A stretch of 64,000 nucleotides of DNA. Origin: Luteimonas sp. RC10. Its GTDB lineage: Bacteria > Pseudomonadota > Gammaproteobacteria > Xanthomonadales > Xanthomonadaceae. Under the pieces are notes generated by a model, which was not told the origin of the DNA, did no database searches, and saw only the letters and a list, made by a program, of their open reading frames with translations. The translations under genes and the position numbers were made by a program. How positions within the stretch are numbered: the stretch's first letter is position 1; the number at the start of each line of letters is the position of its first letter. The stretch covers positions 186,001 to 250,000 of the forward strand of contig NZ_JACHYJ010000001.1 in NCBI RefSeq assembly GCF_014192745.1, read 5' to 3'. Below, piece after piece: positions 1 through 8,615 of the stretch.

Positions 1-1
1 C

Positions 2-205
2 TTCGTCGCCGGACTGCTGTGGCGACTGGCCGACCGCGCGGTCGATGCCGGAGCCCTGGGCGCCGCCTTCGACACCCCCGCGCTGCGCGCCGATTTGCTG
101 GCGCACGCCGCGGCCACCGGCGCGCTGGCCACCACCCGACACGGCGCCTTCGACGCGATGCCCGCGCGCGACGCCGTCGATCGTCTGCTCGAGACTGCGC
201 AATGA
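2..205 (+). CDS. PfkB-family carbohydrate kinase (fructokinase-like), C-terminal end only
   Basis: Only the last 67 residues are in the window; the 5' part lies to the left. The fragment opens with FVAGLLWRLA, which matches the helix after the GAGDxF catalytic Asp motif of PfkB kinases, and ends with ALATTRHGAF, a common PfkB C-terminal block. PfkB kinases phosphorylate sugars at the expense of ATP. The stop codon overlaps the ATG of the next gene (ATGA type), so the two are probably translated together. If the substrate is fructose, this enzyme would take up the fructose made by the neighbouring AGE isomerase. The substrate is inferred from context and cannot be read from this fragment. Confidence 0.75.
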   Translation, partial: FVAGLLWRLADRAVDAGALGAAFDTPALRADLLAHAAATGALATTRHGAFDAMPARDAVDRLLETAQ

Positions 206-1491
206 TGTTGCCCGCAACGCCCGCTCCCGACTTCACCTCGCCCGAGACGCTGCGCGCGCACATCGCCGACACGATGGCGTTCTACCGTCCGCGCGCGCTC
301 GACCCGGCCGGCGGCTTCTTCCATTACTTCCGCGATGACGGCACGGTCTACGACCGCAGCCACCGCCACCTGGTCAGCAGCACCCGCTTCGTCTACGACT
401 TCGCGATGGCCGCCGTTGAGTTCGCGGACGGACCCGATGCCGAGCGCGACCGCGCCGCGACCTTGCACGGCCTGCGCTTCCTGCGCGAGGCCCATCGCGA
501 CCCGGCGAGCGGCGGCTACGCCTGGACCCTGCGCGACGGCGCGCCTGAGGACCGCACCCATCACAGCTATGGGCTGGCCTTCGTGCTGCTGGCGCAGGCG
601 AGCGCACGCAAGGCCGGGCTCGACACCGCGGCCGAGATGGACGAGACCTGGGACCTGCTCGAGCAGCACGCCTGGGACCCGGCGCACGGGCTGTACCGCG
701 ACGAGGCCGACGCACAGTGGCGTTACGCGCCCTATCGGGGCCAGAACGCCAACATGCATCTGTGCGAGGCGCTGATCGCCGCGCACGAGGCCGGAGGCGA
801 CGATCGCTACCTGACGCGCGCCCTGACGCTGGCCGACCACATGACCCGGCGCCAGGCGGCGTTGTCGGGCGGGCTGGTCTGGGAGCACTGGCACGCGGAC
901 TGGTCGGTCGACTGGGACTATCACCGCGACGACCCCAAGCACCTGTTCCGTCCCTGGGGCTTCCAGCCCGGTCACCAGGTCGAGTGGGCCAAGCTGCTGC
1001 TGTCGCTGCGTGCGCACCTGGGGCCCGATGCGCCCGACTGGTTGCTGCCGACCGCGCGCCACCTCTACGACGCCGCGCTGGCCCATGGCTGGGACACCAC
1101 GCACGGCGGCATCGTCTACGGCTTTGCGCCGCAGGCGCTGCGCGAGGCCTCGCCCGCCCCTGGCGCGACGCCTCCGGACCTGGCGACCGCCCCGATGTTC
1201 TGGTGCGACGACGACAAGTATTTCTGGGTCCAGGCCGAAGCGATCGCCGCGGCCTGGCGGCTGTTCGAAGCCACGGGTGAGGTGCGCTACCGCGACGACT
1301 ACCTGCGCCTGTGGGCCTACGCCTGGGCGCATTTCGTCGATCACACGCATGGGGCCTGGTACCGCATCCTCGACCGCCGCAACCGCAAGATCGACGATCT
1401 CAAGAGCCCGGCCGGCAAGACCGACTACCACACGATGGGCGCCTGTCACGACGTGCTGGCGGTGATGCGCGGGCACACCCGCCGGCGCTAG
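202..1491 (+). CDS. AGE-family epimerase/isomerase (mannose isomerase-like)
   Basis: A cytosolic (alpha/alpha)6-barrel sugar isomerase of 429 residues, normal for the N-acylglucosamine 2-epimerase / mannose isomerase family. Family signatures seen are the central PGHQVEW stretch (His near residue 258), YRGQNANMH earlier in the chain and DYHTMGACHD at the C terminus. No signal peptide is visible. The start is the first ATG of ATGATG overlapping the upstream kinase stop; an in-frame extension further upstream would lie inside the kinase and is not credible. Members interconvert mannose and fructose, glucose and mannose, or the reducing end of cellobiose. Next to a PfkB kinase the simplest reading is mannose to fructose to fructose 6-phosphate, but cellobiose or mannobiose 2-epimerase activity cannot be excluded. 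Confidence 0.85.
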   Translation: MMLPATPAPDFTSPETLRAHIADTMAFYRPRALDPAGGFFHYFRDDGTVYDRSHRHLVSSTRFVYDFAMAAVEFADGPDAERDRAATLHGLRFLREAHRDPASGGYAWTLRDGAPEDRTHHSYGLAFVLLAQASARKAGLDTAAEMDETWDLLEQHAWDPAHGLYRDEADAQWRYAPYRGQNANMHLCEALIAAHEAGGDDRYLTRALTLADHMTRRQAALSGGLVWEHWHADWSVDWDYHRDDPKHLFRPWGFQPGHQVEWAKLLLSLRAHLGPDAPDWLLPTARHLYDAALAHGWDTTHGGIVYGFAPQALREASPAPGATPPDLATAPMFWCDDDKYFWVQAEAIAAAWRLFEATGEVRYRDDYLRLWAYAWAHFVDHTHGAWYRILDRRNRKIDDLKSPAGKTDYHTMGACHDVLAVMRGHTRRR

Positions 1492-1604
1492 CCAGCACGC
1501 AGCGTCGCTGCGCGAAATCATGCTGCAGTGCACACCAAACGCGGCCGCGTGGCCGTCTGTTTTTGCACATACGACGCCGCCGCCTCACGCCTTGTCACCA
1601 CCGA

Positions 1605-1622
1605 TTTGACAGCGCTGTCAAA
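1605..1622. promoter_or_regulatory. Palindromic operator (LacI type) overlapping a -35 box
   Basis: TTTGACAGCGCTGTCAAA is a perfect 18-bp palindrome. It contains TTGACA at 1606-1611, followed after 17 nt by CTAAAT at 1629-1634, a plausible -35/-10 pair for the receptor gene starting at 1694. The core TGACAGCGCTGTCA (1607-1620) recurs with one change upstream of the second receptor and of the GH3 gene. An even-length, CG-centred palindrome is typical of LacI-family operators. Binding by the LacI protein at 11404-12411 is inferred. Confidence 0.75.
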
Positions 1623-1693
1623 GCCAAGCTAAATGCGCCCCTCGAGCGCATCCCGATACGTGATGCGCCGGCACGCCCTTGGGAGGGGACCCT

Positions 1694-4357
1694 ATGTACA
1701 CACCGCATCCGCGGCGCGCCCTGTGCTGCGCCATCGCCACCGTGCTGGCCTTCGGCGCCCTGCCGGCTACCGCCCAGACCACCGCACCGTCGACCACCAC
1801 CGACCGGGATGAGGCGAAGACGCTCGACTCGGTGATCGTCACCGTCGAGCGCCGCGAGCAGGACCTGCAGAAGTACGCCGGTACCGCGCAGGCGATTTCC
1901 GGCGACGACGCCCGCGCCCTGGGCATCAACAACGAGCTGCGCAACATCCAGGCGGTCGTGCCGGGCCTGAGCATGGCCAACCAGGAAGGCAACCTGGAAA
2001 TCTTCATCCGCGGCGTGGGCTCGGCCAACAACACCGAGCTCGGCGATCCGGGCGCGGCGCCGCATATCAACGGCGCCTACATCGCGCGTCCGCGCGGCCT
2101 GGGCGGCATGTTCTATGACGTGGAGCGCGTCGAGATCAACAAGGGCCCGCAGGGCACGCTGCGCGGACGCAACGCGCTCGCCGGCTCGCTCAACATCGTC
2201 ACCAAGCGCCCGGACCTCGAGGCGTTCGGTGGCTACGTGCAGCTCGAGGCCGGCAACCGCGACCACCAGGCGGGCGAGTTCGCACTCAATCTGCCACTCG
2301 GCGGCTGGGCGGCGCTGCGCTTTGCCGGTTACAAGGTCGAGAAGGACAGTTCGTTCCGCAATGCGGGCGACCCGCGCCTCGACCCGGCCGGCATCCAGAA
2401 CGAGAAGGGCGGCCGCGTGTCGTTCCTCTACCAGCCCGACGACAAGCTCAGCGTCTTCGCGATGGCCGACATGGGCAAGGAAGGCGGCACCGGCTATCCG
2501 GGTGCCAACATCTGGACCGCGGCCTGCGGCAGCGCCGACCCCGACACCTGCCCCAACAGCCCCGGCCTCTCGCCCGACGATCTCGACCTGCGCAACGTGG
2601 TCTATCGCGGCCCGCAGGGCACGCTCGACAGCACCAACTGGGGCGCGATGGCCAACGTGAGCTACGACTTCGGGCCGATCGTCGCCGAGTACAACACCAG
2701 CTATCGCGACGTCGACTACCGCCAGACCAACGCTGCCAGCGAAGGCATCATGTGGCCGGGCCGCGACGTCAGTCCGCGCGGACCGGACAATCCCGGCGGC
2801 TTCGACTACGACAACTTCTCGACCCAGTACTGGGAGACGCTGTCGCAATCGACGACCCACGAACTGCGTCTGTCCTCGTCGGGTGACGGCCGCTTCCAGT
2901 GGACCGGCGGCGCGTTCCACTTCAACGAGGACCAGCAGGTCGGCTACCTGTCGCTGTCGGACAAGGGCACCTGGTTCTCCGGCACCGAGTTCACGATGCC
3001 GCGCGTCAACGGGCGCTCCACCGCGCTGTTCGCCGACGGCACCTTCGAAGTCAACGACCGCACCCGCCTGAAGGCCGGCGTGCGCCGCACCCGCGAGGCC
3101 AAGTCGCGTTACGGCATCGGCGGCAACTGGGCGCTGGGCCTGCCGGGCGTCGGCGGCGACTTCGCCACCCGCCTGGGCACCGAGGGCTTCGCCCCCGCCT
3201 TCATGAAGCGCCCGAACTTCGACGTGACCGGCCTGACGTCCCAGGCAGACATGGCGCGCTTCCTGCTGCAGGGCATCCTGCAGCATGGCCAGCGCGACAC
3301 CATCGCCGAGCAGATCGGGGGCGTGGCGAACGGCGGCGACTTCGGTTGCGTCGACCGTCCCGATATCGGCGGCGACACCATCGACTGCCCCTATCAGTCC
3401 TGGGTGCAGGTCAACTCGATTCCGTCGCAGCAGTTCGGCGAAAGCCGCTTCCAGTTCACTGACTGGCGCACCGGCGTTGAGTTCGACCTGACCGACGACC
3501 AAATGCTCTATGCCACGGTCTCCACCGGCCACAAGTCCGGCGGTTTCAACGACACCTTCGACGTCAATGTGATCCCGGAGACCTTCAGCCCCGAGTCGAT
3601 CAAGGCCTACGAGATCGGCAGCAAGATGAGCCACCGCTGGTTCGGGCGCCCGGGCAACTTCAACATCAGCGCGTTCTACTACGACTACACCGACCAGGTG
3701 TTCCAGGACCTGACGGTGATCTCGCTCAACAACGATGGCGAGCCGGCCGGCTACTCGCTGGTCAACCGCAACATCGGCCGCTCGGCGATCTACGGCATCG
3801 AAGCCGAGAGCGTGACGCGTTTCGGCGCAGGCTTCATGCTGCACATCAACGCGCTGGCGCTCGACAGCGAGATCAAGGAAGGCACCGTCGGCGACGCCCG
3901 CAGCCAGAACTACGGCGCCGGCGGCGTGACGTCGCTGATCGATCTGACCGGCAACGAGCTGCCGCTGGCCTCGCGCTTCACCGGCAACATCCGCCTGCAG
4001 CAGATGACGGAGCTGTCGTTCGGCTCGCTCGACTGGCAGCTGCTGGCGTCCTATCGCTCGGCCTACTACCTGACCCAGTACAACAACCGCGACGTGGTGT
4101 ACGTGGACCAGGGCGGCAACTTCGTGCGGCAGGAGAGCGCAACCGAGGCCGGATTCCCTGATCGCCAGCGCGGCGAAGTCACGCTCAATGCCGGCATCGG
4201 TCTCACCTCGCTCGACGGGCGCTGGCGTTACGAGCTCTACGGCAGCAACCTGCTCGACAACGACGTGTCGCAGAAGGCGATCGTGGGATCGCGGCTCAAC
4301 ATCCGCTTCCTCAACGATGCGCGTGCCTACGGCCTGCGCGTGCGCTACCAGTTCTGA
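1694..4357 (+). CDS. TonB-dependent outer-membrane receptor
   Basis: An 887-residue TonB-dependent receptor for energised uptake of a ligand across the outer membrane. It has a Sec signal peptide (hydrophobic core around residues 10-27, cleavage after ATAQ), a TonB-box-like DSVIVTVERRE near residue 45, a plug domain and a 22-strand barrel ending in aromatic RVRYQF. The ATG at 1694 is preceded by GGGAGGGGA; the in-frame TTG at 1679 is less likely. Upstream sit a perfect operator and promoter boxes. The plug and barrel resemble the siderophore-type receptor group, but the position between sugar genes and the shared operator suggest an oligosaccharide ligand. The ligand is inferred. A hairpin follows the stop codon. 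Confidence 0.9.
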   Translation: MYTPHPRRALCCAIATVLAFGALPATAQTTAPSTTTDRDEAKTLDSVIVTVERREQDLQKYAGTAQAISGDDARALGINNELRNIQAVVPGLSMANQEGNLEIFIRGVGSANNTELGDPGAAPHINGAYIARPRGLGGMFYDVERVEINKGPQGTLRGRNALAGSLNIVTKRPDLEAFGGYVQLEAGNRDHQAGEFALNLPLGGWAALRFAGYKVEKDSSFRNAGDPRLDPAGIQNEKGGRVSFLYQPDDKLSVFAMADMGKEGGTGYPGANIWTAACGSADPDTCPNSPGLSPDDLDLRNVVYRGPQGTLDSTNWGAMANVSYDFGPIVAEYNTSYRDVDYRQTNAASEGIMWPGRDVSPRGPDNPGGFDYDNFSTQYWETLSQSTTHELRLSSSGDGRFQWTGGAFHFNEDQQVGYLSLSDKGTWFSGTEFTMPRVNGRSTALFADGTFEVNDRTRLKAGVRRTREAKSRYGIGGNWALGLPGVGGDFATRLGTEGFAPAFMKRPNFDVTGLTSQADMARFLLQGILQHGQRDTIAEQIGGVANGGDFGCVDRPDIGGDTIDCPYQSWVQVNSIPSQQFGESRFQFTDWRTGVEFDLTDDQMLYATVSTGHKSGGFNDTFDVNVIPETFSPESIKAYEIGSKMSHRWFGRPGNFNISAFYYDYTDQVFQDLTVISLNNDGEPAGYSLVNRNIGRSAIYGIEAESVTRFGAGFMLHINALALDSEIKEGTVGDARSQNYGAGGVTSLIDLTGNELPLASRFTGNIRLQQMTELSFGSLDWQLLASYRSAYYLTQYNNRDVVYVDQGGNFVRQESATEAGFPDRQRGEVTLNAGIGLTSLDGRWRYELYGSNLLDNDVSQKAIVGSRLNIRFLNDARAYGLRVRYQF

Positions 4358-4401
4358 CCCCCGGCCGGCGGCCTCGCCGGCCACATCGGAAGGACGTGTT
4401 C

Positions 4402-4428
4402 CTGCGCCCGGGTTCTACCCGGGCGCAG
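4402..4428. terminator. Bidirectional hairpin between convergent genes
   Basis: A perfect 12-bp stem (CTGCGCCCGGGT / ACCCGGGCGCAG) with a 3-nt loop. It follows the receptor stop on + and overlaps the TAG stop (4415-4417) of the flavoprotein on -. No U-tract is present on either side, so termination efficiency is uncertain, but the position suits a shared terminator. Confidence 0.65.
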
Positions 4429-5323
4429 CCGCGCGCGGCACGAAGGGCAGCGCGTTGTGCGCATGCGTGGCCGCGATCGCCGCGTGGCCGACCGCGACCG
4501 AGATCTGGTTGAGACCGCTGACCACATCGCCGACCGCATAGAGCCCCGGCACCCGGGTCTGCTGATGCGCATCGACCTCCAGCGCGCCACTGTCGTCGCT
4601 GTCCAGGCGCAGTCCGGTCGGCAACGACGGTCCGCCCTCGTAGCCCAGGTACGGGTAGACGGTGTCGAAGCGGTGCACGCCGCCGTCGGGCGTGCGGTAG
4701 TGGCAGTGCACGCCATCGAATTCGAGCGTCCCGCCCGGCGGCAACAGGGTCGCACCGAGCGCCTGTGCCTGGGCGATGGCCTCGTGCGCCAGGTCCGCAT
4801 CGGTGGGCAGCAGCGCGATGCGTGCCGAATAGCTGCGCAGGAACGCGGCATGGCCGCCGATCACAGCGCCCGGGCCGTAGACCGCGATCGCCTGGTCGCT
4901 GGCCTCGTAGGCATCGCAGATCGCGCACAGACGCAGCGCGCCGCAGGCGATCGCCGCTTCCGCCCAAGGCACCTCGGGCAATCGGTCGGCCAGACCGGTC
5001 GCCAGGATCACCTTGCGCGCACGCCAGCGCCTCCCAGCCGCGGTAACGACGAAGCCTTCGCCCTCGCGGACGATCGTATCCACGTGGCCGGTGGTGATCT
5101 CGACTTCGAACGCCTCGGCCTGCTCGCGCATGCGACGCAATAGCCCGGTACCGGACACGCCTTGCGGAAACCCGGGGCAATTGTGGCTCTCGGGAATGTA
5201 GCGCGCCCGGCTGCGCCCGCCATCGATGACGACCACGCTGCGCAGAAAGCGGCGCAGATAGGTCGCCGCGGTCAGCCCCGCTGGTCCACCCCCGACCACC
5301 GCGACATCGATGTCCTGAATCAT
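4415..5323 (-). CDS. Thioredoxin-reductase-like NAD(P)/FAD oxidoreductase
   Basis: A 302-residue cytosolic flavoprotein of the thioredoxin reductase / AhpF-like family. It has an N-terminal FAD-binding GGGPAG motif (about residues 9-14), a CAICD redox motif in the central NADPH domain that matches the CxxCD of thioredoxin reductases, a second Rossmann segment (YGPGAVIGGHAA) and a C-terminal GDVVSGLNQ flavin-binding block. The start is the ATG at 5323, giving MIQDIDVAVVGG; an upstream in-frame start lacks support. It is convergent with the first receptor and divergent from the second, and shares the 5324-5544 intergenic region that carries the second operator. A thioredoxin-like partner is not encoded nearby, so its substrate is unknown. 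Confidence 0.85.
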   Translation of the reverse strand: MIQDIDVAVVGGGPAGLTAATYLRRFLRSVVVIDGGRSRARYIPESHNCPGFPQGVSGTGLLRRMREQAEAFEVEITTGHVDTIVREGEGFVVTAAGRRWRARKVILATGLADRLPEVPWAEAAIACGALRLCAICDAYEASDQAIAVYGPGAVIGGHAAFLRSYSARIALLPTDADLAHEAIAQAQALGATLLPPGGTLEFDGVHCHYRTPDGGVHRFDTVYPYLGYEGGPSLPTGLRLDSDDSGALEVDAHQQTRVPGLYAVGDVVSGLNQISVAVGHAAIAATHAHNALPFVPRAAAPG

Positions 5324-5427
5324 CTGCACACTCCGGATGGGCGGTCGAGACTGGCGATGGCGGCGTGCATCGCCGGTGAGCACCACTGCCGCTGCGGACG
5401 GCGCCCGTGCAGGTCGCGCAGCCCAGT

Positions 5428-5441
5428 TGACAACGCTGTCA
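5428..5441. promoter_or_regulatory. Second copy of the LacI-type operator
   Basis: TGACAACGCTGTCA, identical to the copy at 12555-12568 and one base off a perfect palindrome. The T at 5427 makes a TTGACA -35 box (5427-5432), followed 18 nt later by CCTAAT (5451-5456) as a weak -10 for the receptor at 5545. The site lies 105 bp upstream of the divergent flavoprotein start, so it could affect both genes. Confidence 0.72.
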
Positions 5442-5544
5442 GTCTCGCTTCCTAATGCAGCCGTGGCTCACGGCGTGTTCCGCGCGCGGTGCGCTGCCCA
5501 CAATTCGATCGACTTTCGTGAGATCCCTTGGGAGGGGAAGATCC

Positions 5545-8505
5545 ATGAAGCCATTCCGTGCCGCGCCGAAGCAGCGGCTGCTGACGTCCGCCCTGTTGCT
5601 CGCCCTCGCCTCGCCGACGCTTGCCCAGGTCGCCGACCCGCCGTCTGACGCCACCGAACTCGACGCCGTCGTCGTCACCGGTATCCGCGGCAGCCTGACC
5701 TCGTCGATGAACCTCAAGCGCGACTCGCAGGGCATCGTCGACGGCATCGTCGCCGAGGACATCGGCAAGTTCCCCGACACCAACCTGGCCGAGTCGCTGC
5801 AGCGCATCTCGGGAGTGTCGATCGACCGTTCGATGGGGGAAGGGTCCAAGGTCACCGTTCGCGGCGTCGGCCCTGACTTCAACCTGGTGCTGCTCAACGG
5901 TCGGCAGATGCCTGCCTCCAGCATCGAGGCAACGAATGCCTCCAACTCGCGCGCGTTCGATTTCGCCAATCTCGCGTCTGAATCGATCTCCGGCATCGAG
6001 GTGTTCAAGACCAGTCGCGCGGCTACACCCACGGGCGGCATCGGCGCGACGATCAACATCAAGACAGGTCGTCCGCTAGACATGGGCGAACTGATCAGTG
6101 TCGGCATGAAGGCAGTGCACGACACGTCGGCCGAGAATCTTCCCAAGAGCATGCGTGGCGATTCGACCACGGGTGAAATGTCGGGCATCTTTAGCAACGT
6201 CTTCGCCGACGGAAAGCTCGGCGTTTCTGTCAGCGCGAGCTACCAGGAGCGCGACTCGGGCTATAACGAGGCAGCCGTGGGCGGTGGCTGGTACGCATTC
6301 CCGGGTGACGAAGGCCCGCTGGCGCTGCCCGGCCCTGCCGCCAACGCGACCAATCCCCCTGGCGCCGGTGATATTTACTCCGTGCCGCAGAACCTGGTGT
6401 ATGCACTCAACGGTATCCAGCGCCAGCGCACCAACGCGCAGGGTACGTTGCAGTACGCACCCACCGACCGCATCACCGCCACGCTCGACTATACGTACTC
6501 GGAGAACCGCATCCAGCAACAGCGCCACGAGTTGTCCACCTGGTTCAATCAGGCGGCCTCGCGGACATCATGGACCGACGGCCCGATCGCTGCCCCCACC
6601 TCATACACCGAGTTCATCGACTTCCAGACAGTCAACGGCGTGCTCGAGGGCAGCGACTTGGCGATGGCCGGCGCGCAGTTCGCGACCAAAAACGAGAACA
6701 AGTCCCTCGGCTTCAATGTCGCCTGGGAAGTGACGGACAGCCTTGACCTGGAGTTCGACTACCACTCCTCCAGTGCAGAATCGGGCGCCGACGGCCCATG
6801 GGGTTCGAACAATGTGATCGGCGCGGCCGCCTTCGTACGCGGCAACACGACAGTCGACTTCAGCGGTGATTTCCCCGTACTCGGCGTGCAGCTTCCGCCG
6901 GGCATGACCCGCGTGGGCGCTGATCGGATGATGGTTACCGGGTCGTCCTTCCGCAACAGCTATATGAAGTCGGAGGTGGAGCAGGGGCAGGTTCGCGGCA
7001 AGTTCCAGTTTGGCGACTACTCCAGCCTTCAATTTGGCGCGGCGTTCACCGAAGTCAACAACCGCACGGCCTACAGCTTCACACAGCGCGACGACTGGGG
7101 TGGCTTTGGCAATCGGGCCGGCGACTACGCCGACGATCTTTGGATCGCCGACGACATGAGTCGCTATTTCGACCAGTTTCCCGGCAGCGGCGGGATGTTC
7201 GGCCAGTTCTATCTGTTCGACTTCGGTCAGGTCCGCGACGCCGCCATCGCCGCGCGTGGTGGCGATGTCTCCGCGTATCTGCCGCCCGACGAGTTCAGCA
7301 CCGATCGACGCGCGACCGAGAAGTCCAAGAGCGCGTATGTGCAGTGGAACAACACCTGGGACCTGGCGATGCCGCTTCACGCATCGGTCGGTGTCCGCTA
7401 CGAGGAAACGGACGTCACCTCGCGAGCCCTGGTGCCGATTGCTACGGGCATGACCTGGACCGGGGAGAACGAGTTCGCGGTGCAGTTCGGTGATCCCGAC
7501 TTCACCGAACTGCGTGGCAGCTACGACTATTGGCTGCCCAGCGTCGACCTGAGCCTCGAGGTCACCGACGAGCTGGTCGTGCGCGCCAGCTATGGCCACA
7601 GCATCGGCCGGCCGCAGTGGAACCATATCCAGGGCGGTCAGACGCTCGACTCGTTCGCCGCCTTCGAGGGCGGTACCGGCTCGCAGGGCGATCCGGGCCT
7701 GCGCCCGCTCGAGTCGAAGAACTTCGACCTGTCGGTCGAGTGGTACTACGGTGAATCGAGCTACGTTTCGGTGGGCTGGTTCCGTAAGGACATCGACAAC
7801 TACATCGGCACGTCGGTGGTCGAGATCTCGCCGTTCGACATCCGCACACCCGTCGGCGGCGCCTACTACAACCAGGCCGTCGCCGCCGGCTGCACGCCCG
7901 GCGCGACCGCGTTCCGCCGCTGCGTGCGCGAGTACATCTTCGACAACTTCGCCGGTGCGCCCGGCGTGGACGAAGCCAACAACACGATCGAAGGGCAGCC
8001 GGGCGATCCGCTGGCCGTGTTCCGCGTCAGCGTTCCGGTCAACAAGGAATCCTCCTCGCTCGATGGCTGGGAGATCAGTGCGCAACACGTCTTCGGCGAG
8101 AGCGGGTTCGGCCTGGCCGCCAACTACACCATCGTCGACTCCGACCTGACCTACGACAACTACAATCTGGGCGACCAGTTCGCGCTGGTGGGGCTGAGCG
8201 ATTCGGCCAACCTCGTTGCGTTCTACGACAAGGGGCCATGGCAGGTCCGCGCGGCCTACAACTGGCGTGACAAGTTCCTGTCCAGCACCTACGACAGCTG
8301 GCGCCCGAACCCGGTGTATGTCGAGGACTACGGCCAGCTGGATCTCAACATCAGCTACCAGGTCAGCGACAACTTCACGATCCACGCCGAGGCGATCAAT
8401 CTGACCGACGAGACGATGCGTTCGCATGGTCGCCACGAGCGTCAGGTGTTCTACGCGACCCAGACCGGACCGCGCTACATGTTCGGGTTCCGCTACAAGT
8501 TCTGA
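5545..8505 (+). CDS. TonB-dependent receptor, TonB-Xanth-Caul type
   Basis: A 986-residue outer-membrane receptor. The signal peptide (residues 1-27, cleavage after TLAQ) is followed by a TonB-box-like ELDAVVVTGIRGS, a plug with NLVLLNGRQMP, and a long barrel ending FGFRYKF. The plug wording and the C-terminal block with NLTDETMRSHGRHERQVF are typical of the TonB-Xanth-Caul subfamily (TIGR01782), which is expanded in Xanthomonas and Caulobacter for plant-glycan uptake. The ATG at 5545 follows GGGAGGGGA in a leader shared with the first receptor. Upstream in-frame codons back to 5455 lie in promoter DNA. It is probably the main oligosaccharide porter of the locus, under the operator at 5428. 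Confidence 0.93.
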   Translation: MKPFRAAPKQRLLTSALLLALASPTLAQVADPPSDATELDAVVVTGIRGSLTSSMNLKRDSQGIVDGIVAEDIGKFPDTNLAESLQRISGVSIDRSMGEGSKVTVRGVGPDFNLVLLNGRQMPASSIEATNASNSRAFDFANLASESISGIEVFKTSRAATPTGGIGATINIKTGRPLDMGELISVGMKAVHDTSAENLPKSMRGDSTTGEMSGIFSNVFADGKLGVSVSASYQERDSGYNEAAVGGGWYAFPGDEGPLALPGPAANATNPPGAGDIYSVPQNLVYALNGIQRQRTNAQGTLQYAPTDRITATLDYTYSENRIQQQRHELSTWFNQAASRTSWTDGPIAAPTSYTEFIDFQTVNGVLEGSDLAMAGAQFATKNENKSLGFNVAWEVTDSLDLEFDYHSSSAESGADGPWGSNNVIGAAAFVRGNTTVDFSGDFPVLGVQLPPGMTRVGADRMMVTGSSFRNSYMKSEVEQGQVRGKFQFGDYSSLQFGAAFTEVNNRTAYSFTQRDDWGGFGNRAGDYADDLWIADDMSRYFDQFPGSGGMFGQFYLFDFGQVRDAAIAARGGDVSAYLPPDEFSTDRRATEKSKSAYVQWNNTWDLAMPLHASVGVRYEETDVTSRALVPIATGMTWTGENEFAVQFGDPDFTELRGSYDYWLPSVDLSLEVTDELVVRASYGHSIGRPQWNHIQGGQTLDSFAAFEGGTGSQGDPGLRPLESKNFDLSVEWYYGESSYVSVGWFRKDIDNYIGTSVVEISPFDIRTPVGGAYYNQAVAAGCTPGATAFRRCVREYIFDNFAGAPGVDEANNTIEGQPGDPLAVFRVSVPVNKESSSLDGWEISAQHVFGESGFGLAANYTIVDSDLTYDNYNLGDQFALVGLSDSANLVAFYDKGPWQVRAAYNWRDKFLSSTYDSWRPNPVYVEDYGQLDLNISYQVSDNFTIHAEAINLTDETMRSHGRHERQVFYATQTGPRYMFGFRYKF

Positions 8506-8515
8506 TCCGACCTCT

Positions 8516-8545
8516 CCCGCCTCCGGCCACCTGGCCGGAGGCGGG
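8516..8545 (+). terminator. Hairpin after the second receptor
   Basis: A perfect 13-bp stem (CCCGCCTCCGGCC / GGCCGGAGGCGGG) with loop ACCT, starting 11 nt after the stop codon. There is no clear T-run. It may separate the receptor from the cupin-like gene that starts at 8616. Confidence 0.6.
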
Positions 8546-8615
8546 CTACGCGGAACGCACATCGACCTGCAGCGTCTGGACTATGCTGCGATCGGACCGT
8601 TGCTGACGACGATCG

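Noticed and set aside
1595-4384. 929-codon open frame antisense to the first TonB receptor
   Set aside because: It mirrors the codon pattern of the receptor in high-GC DNA, has a low-complexity Val/Ala/Arg/Gly composition and no domain. The same effect gives long antisense frames over GH3, the oxidase and the proteases.
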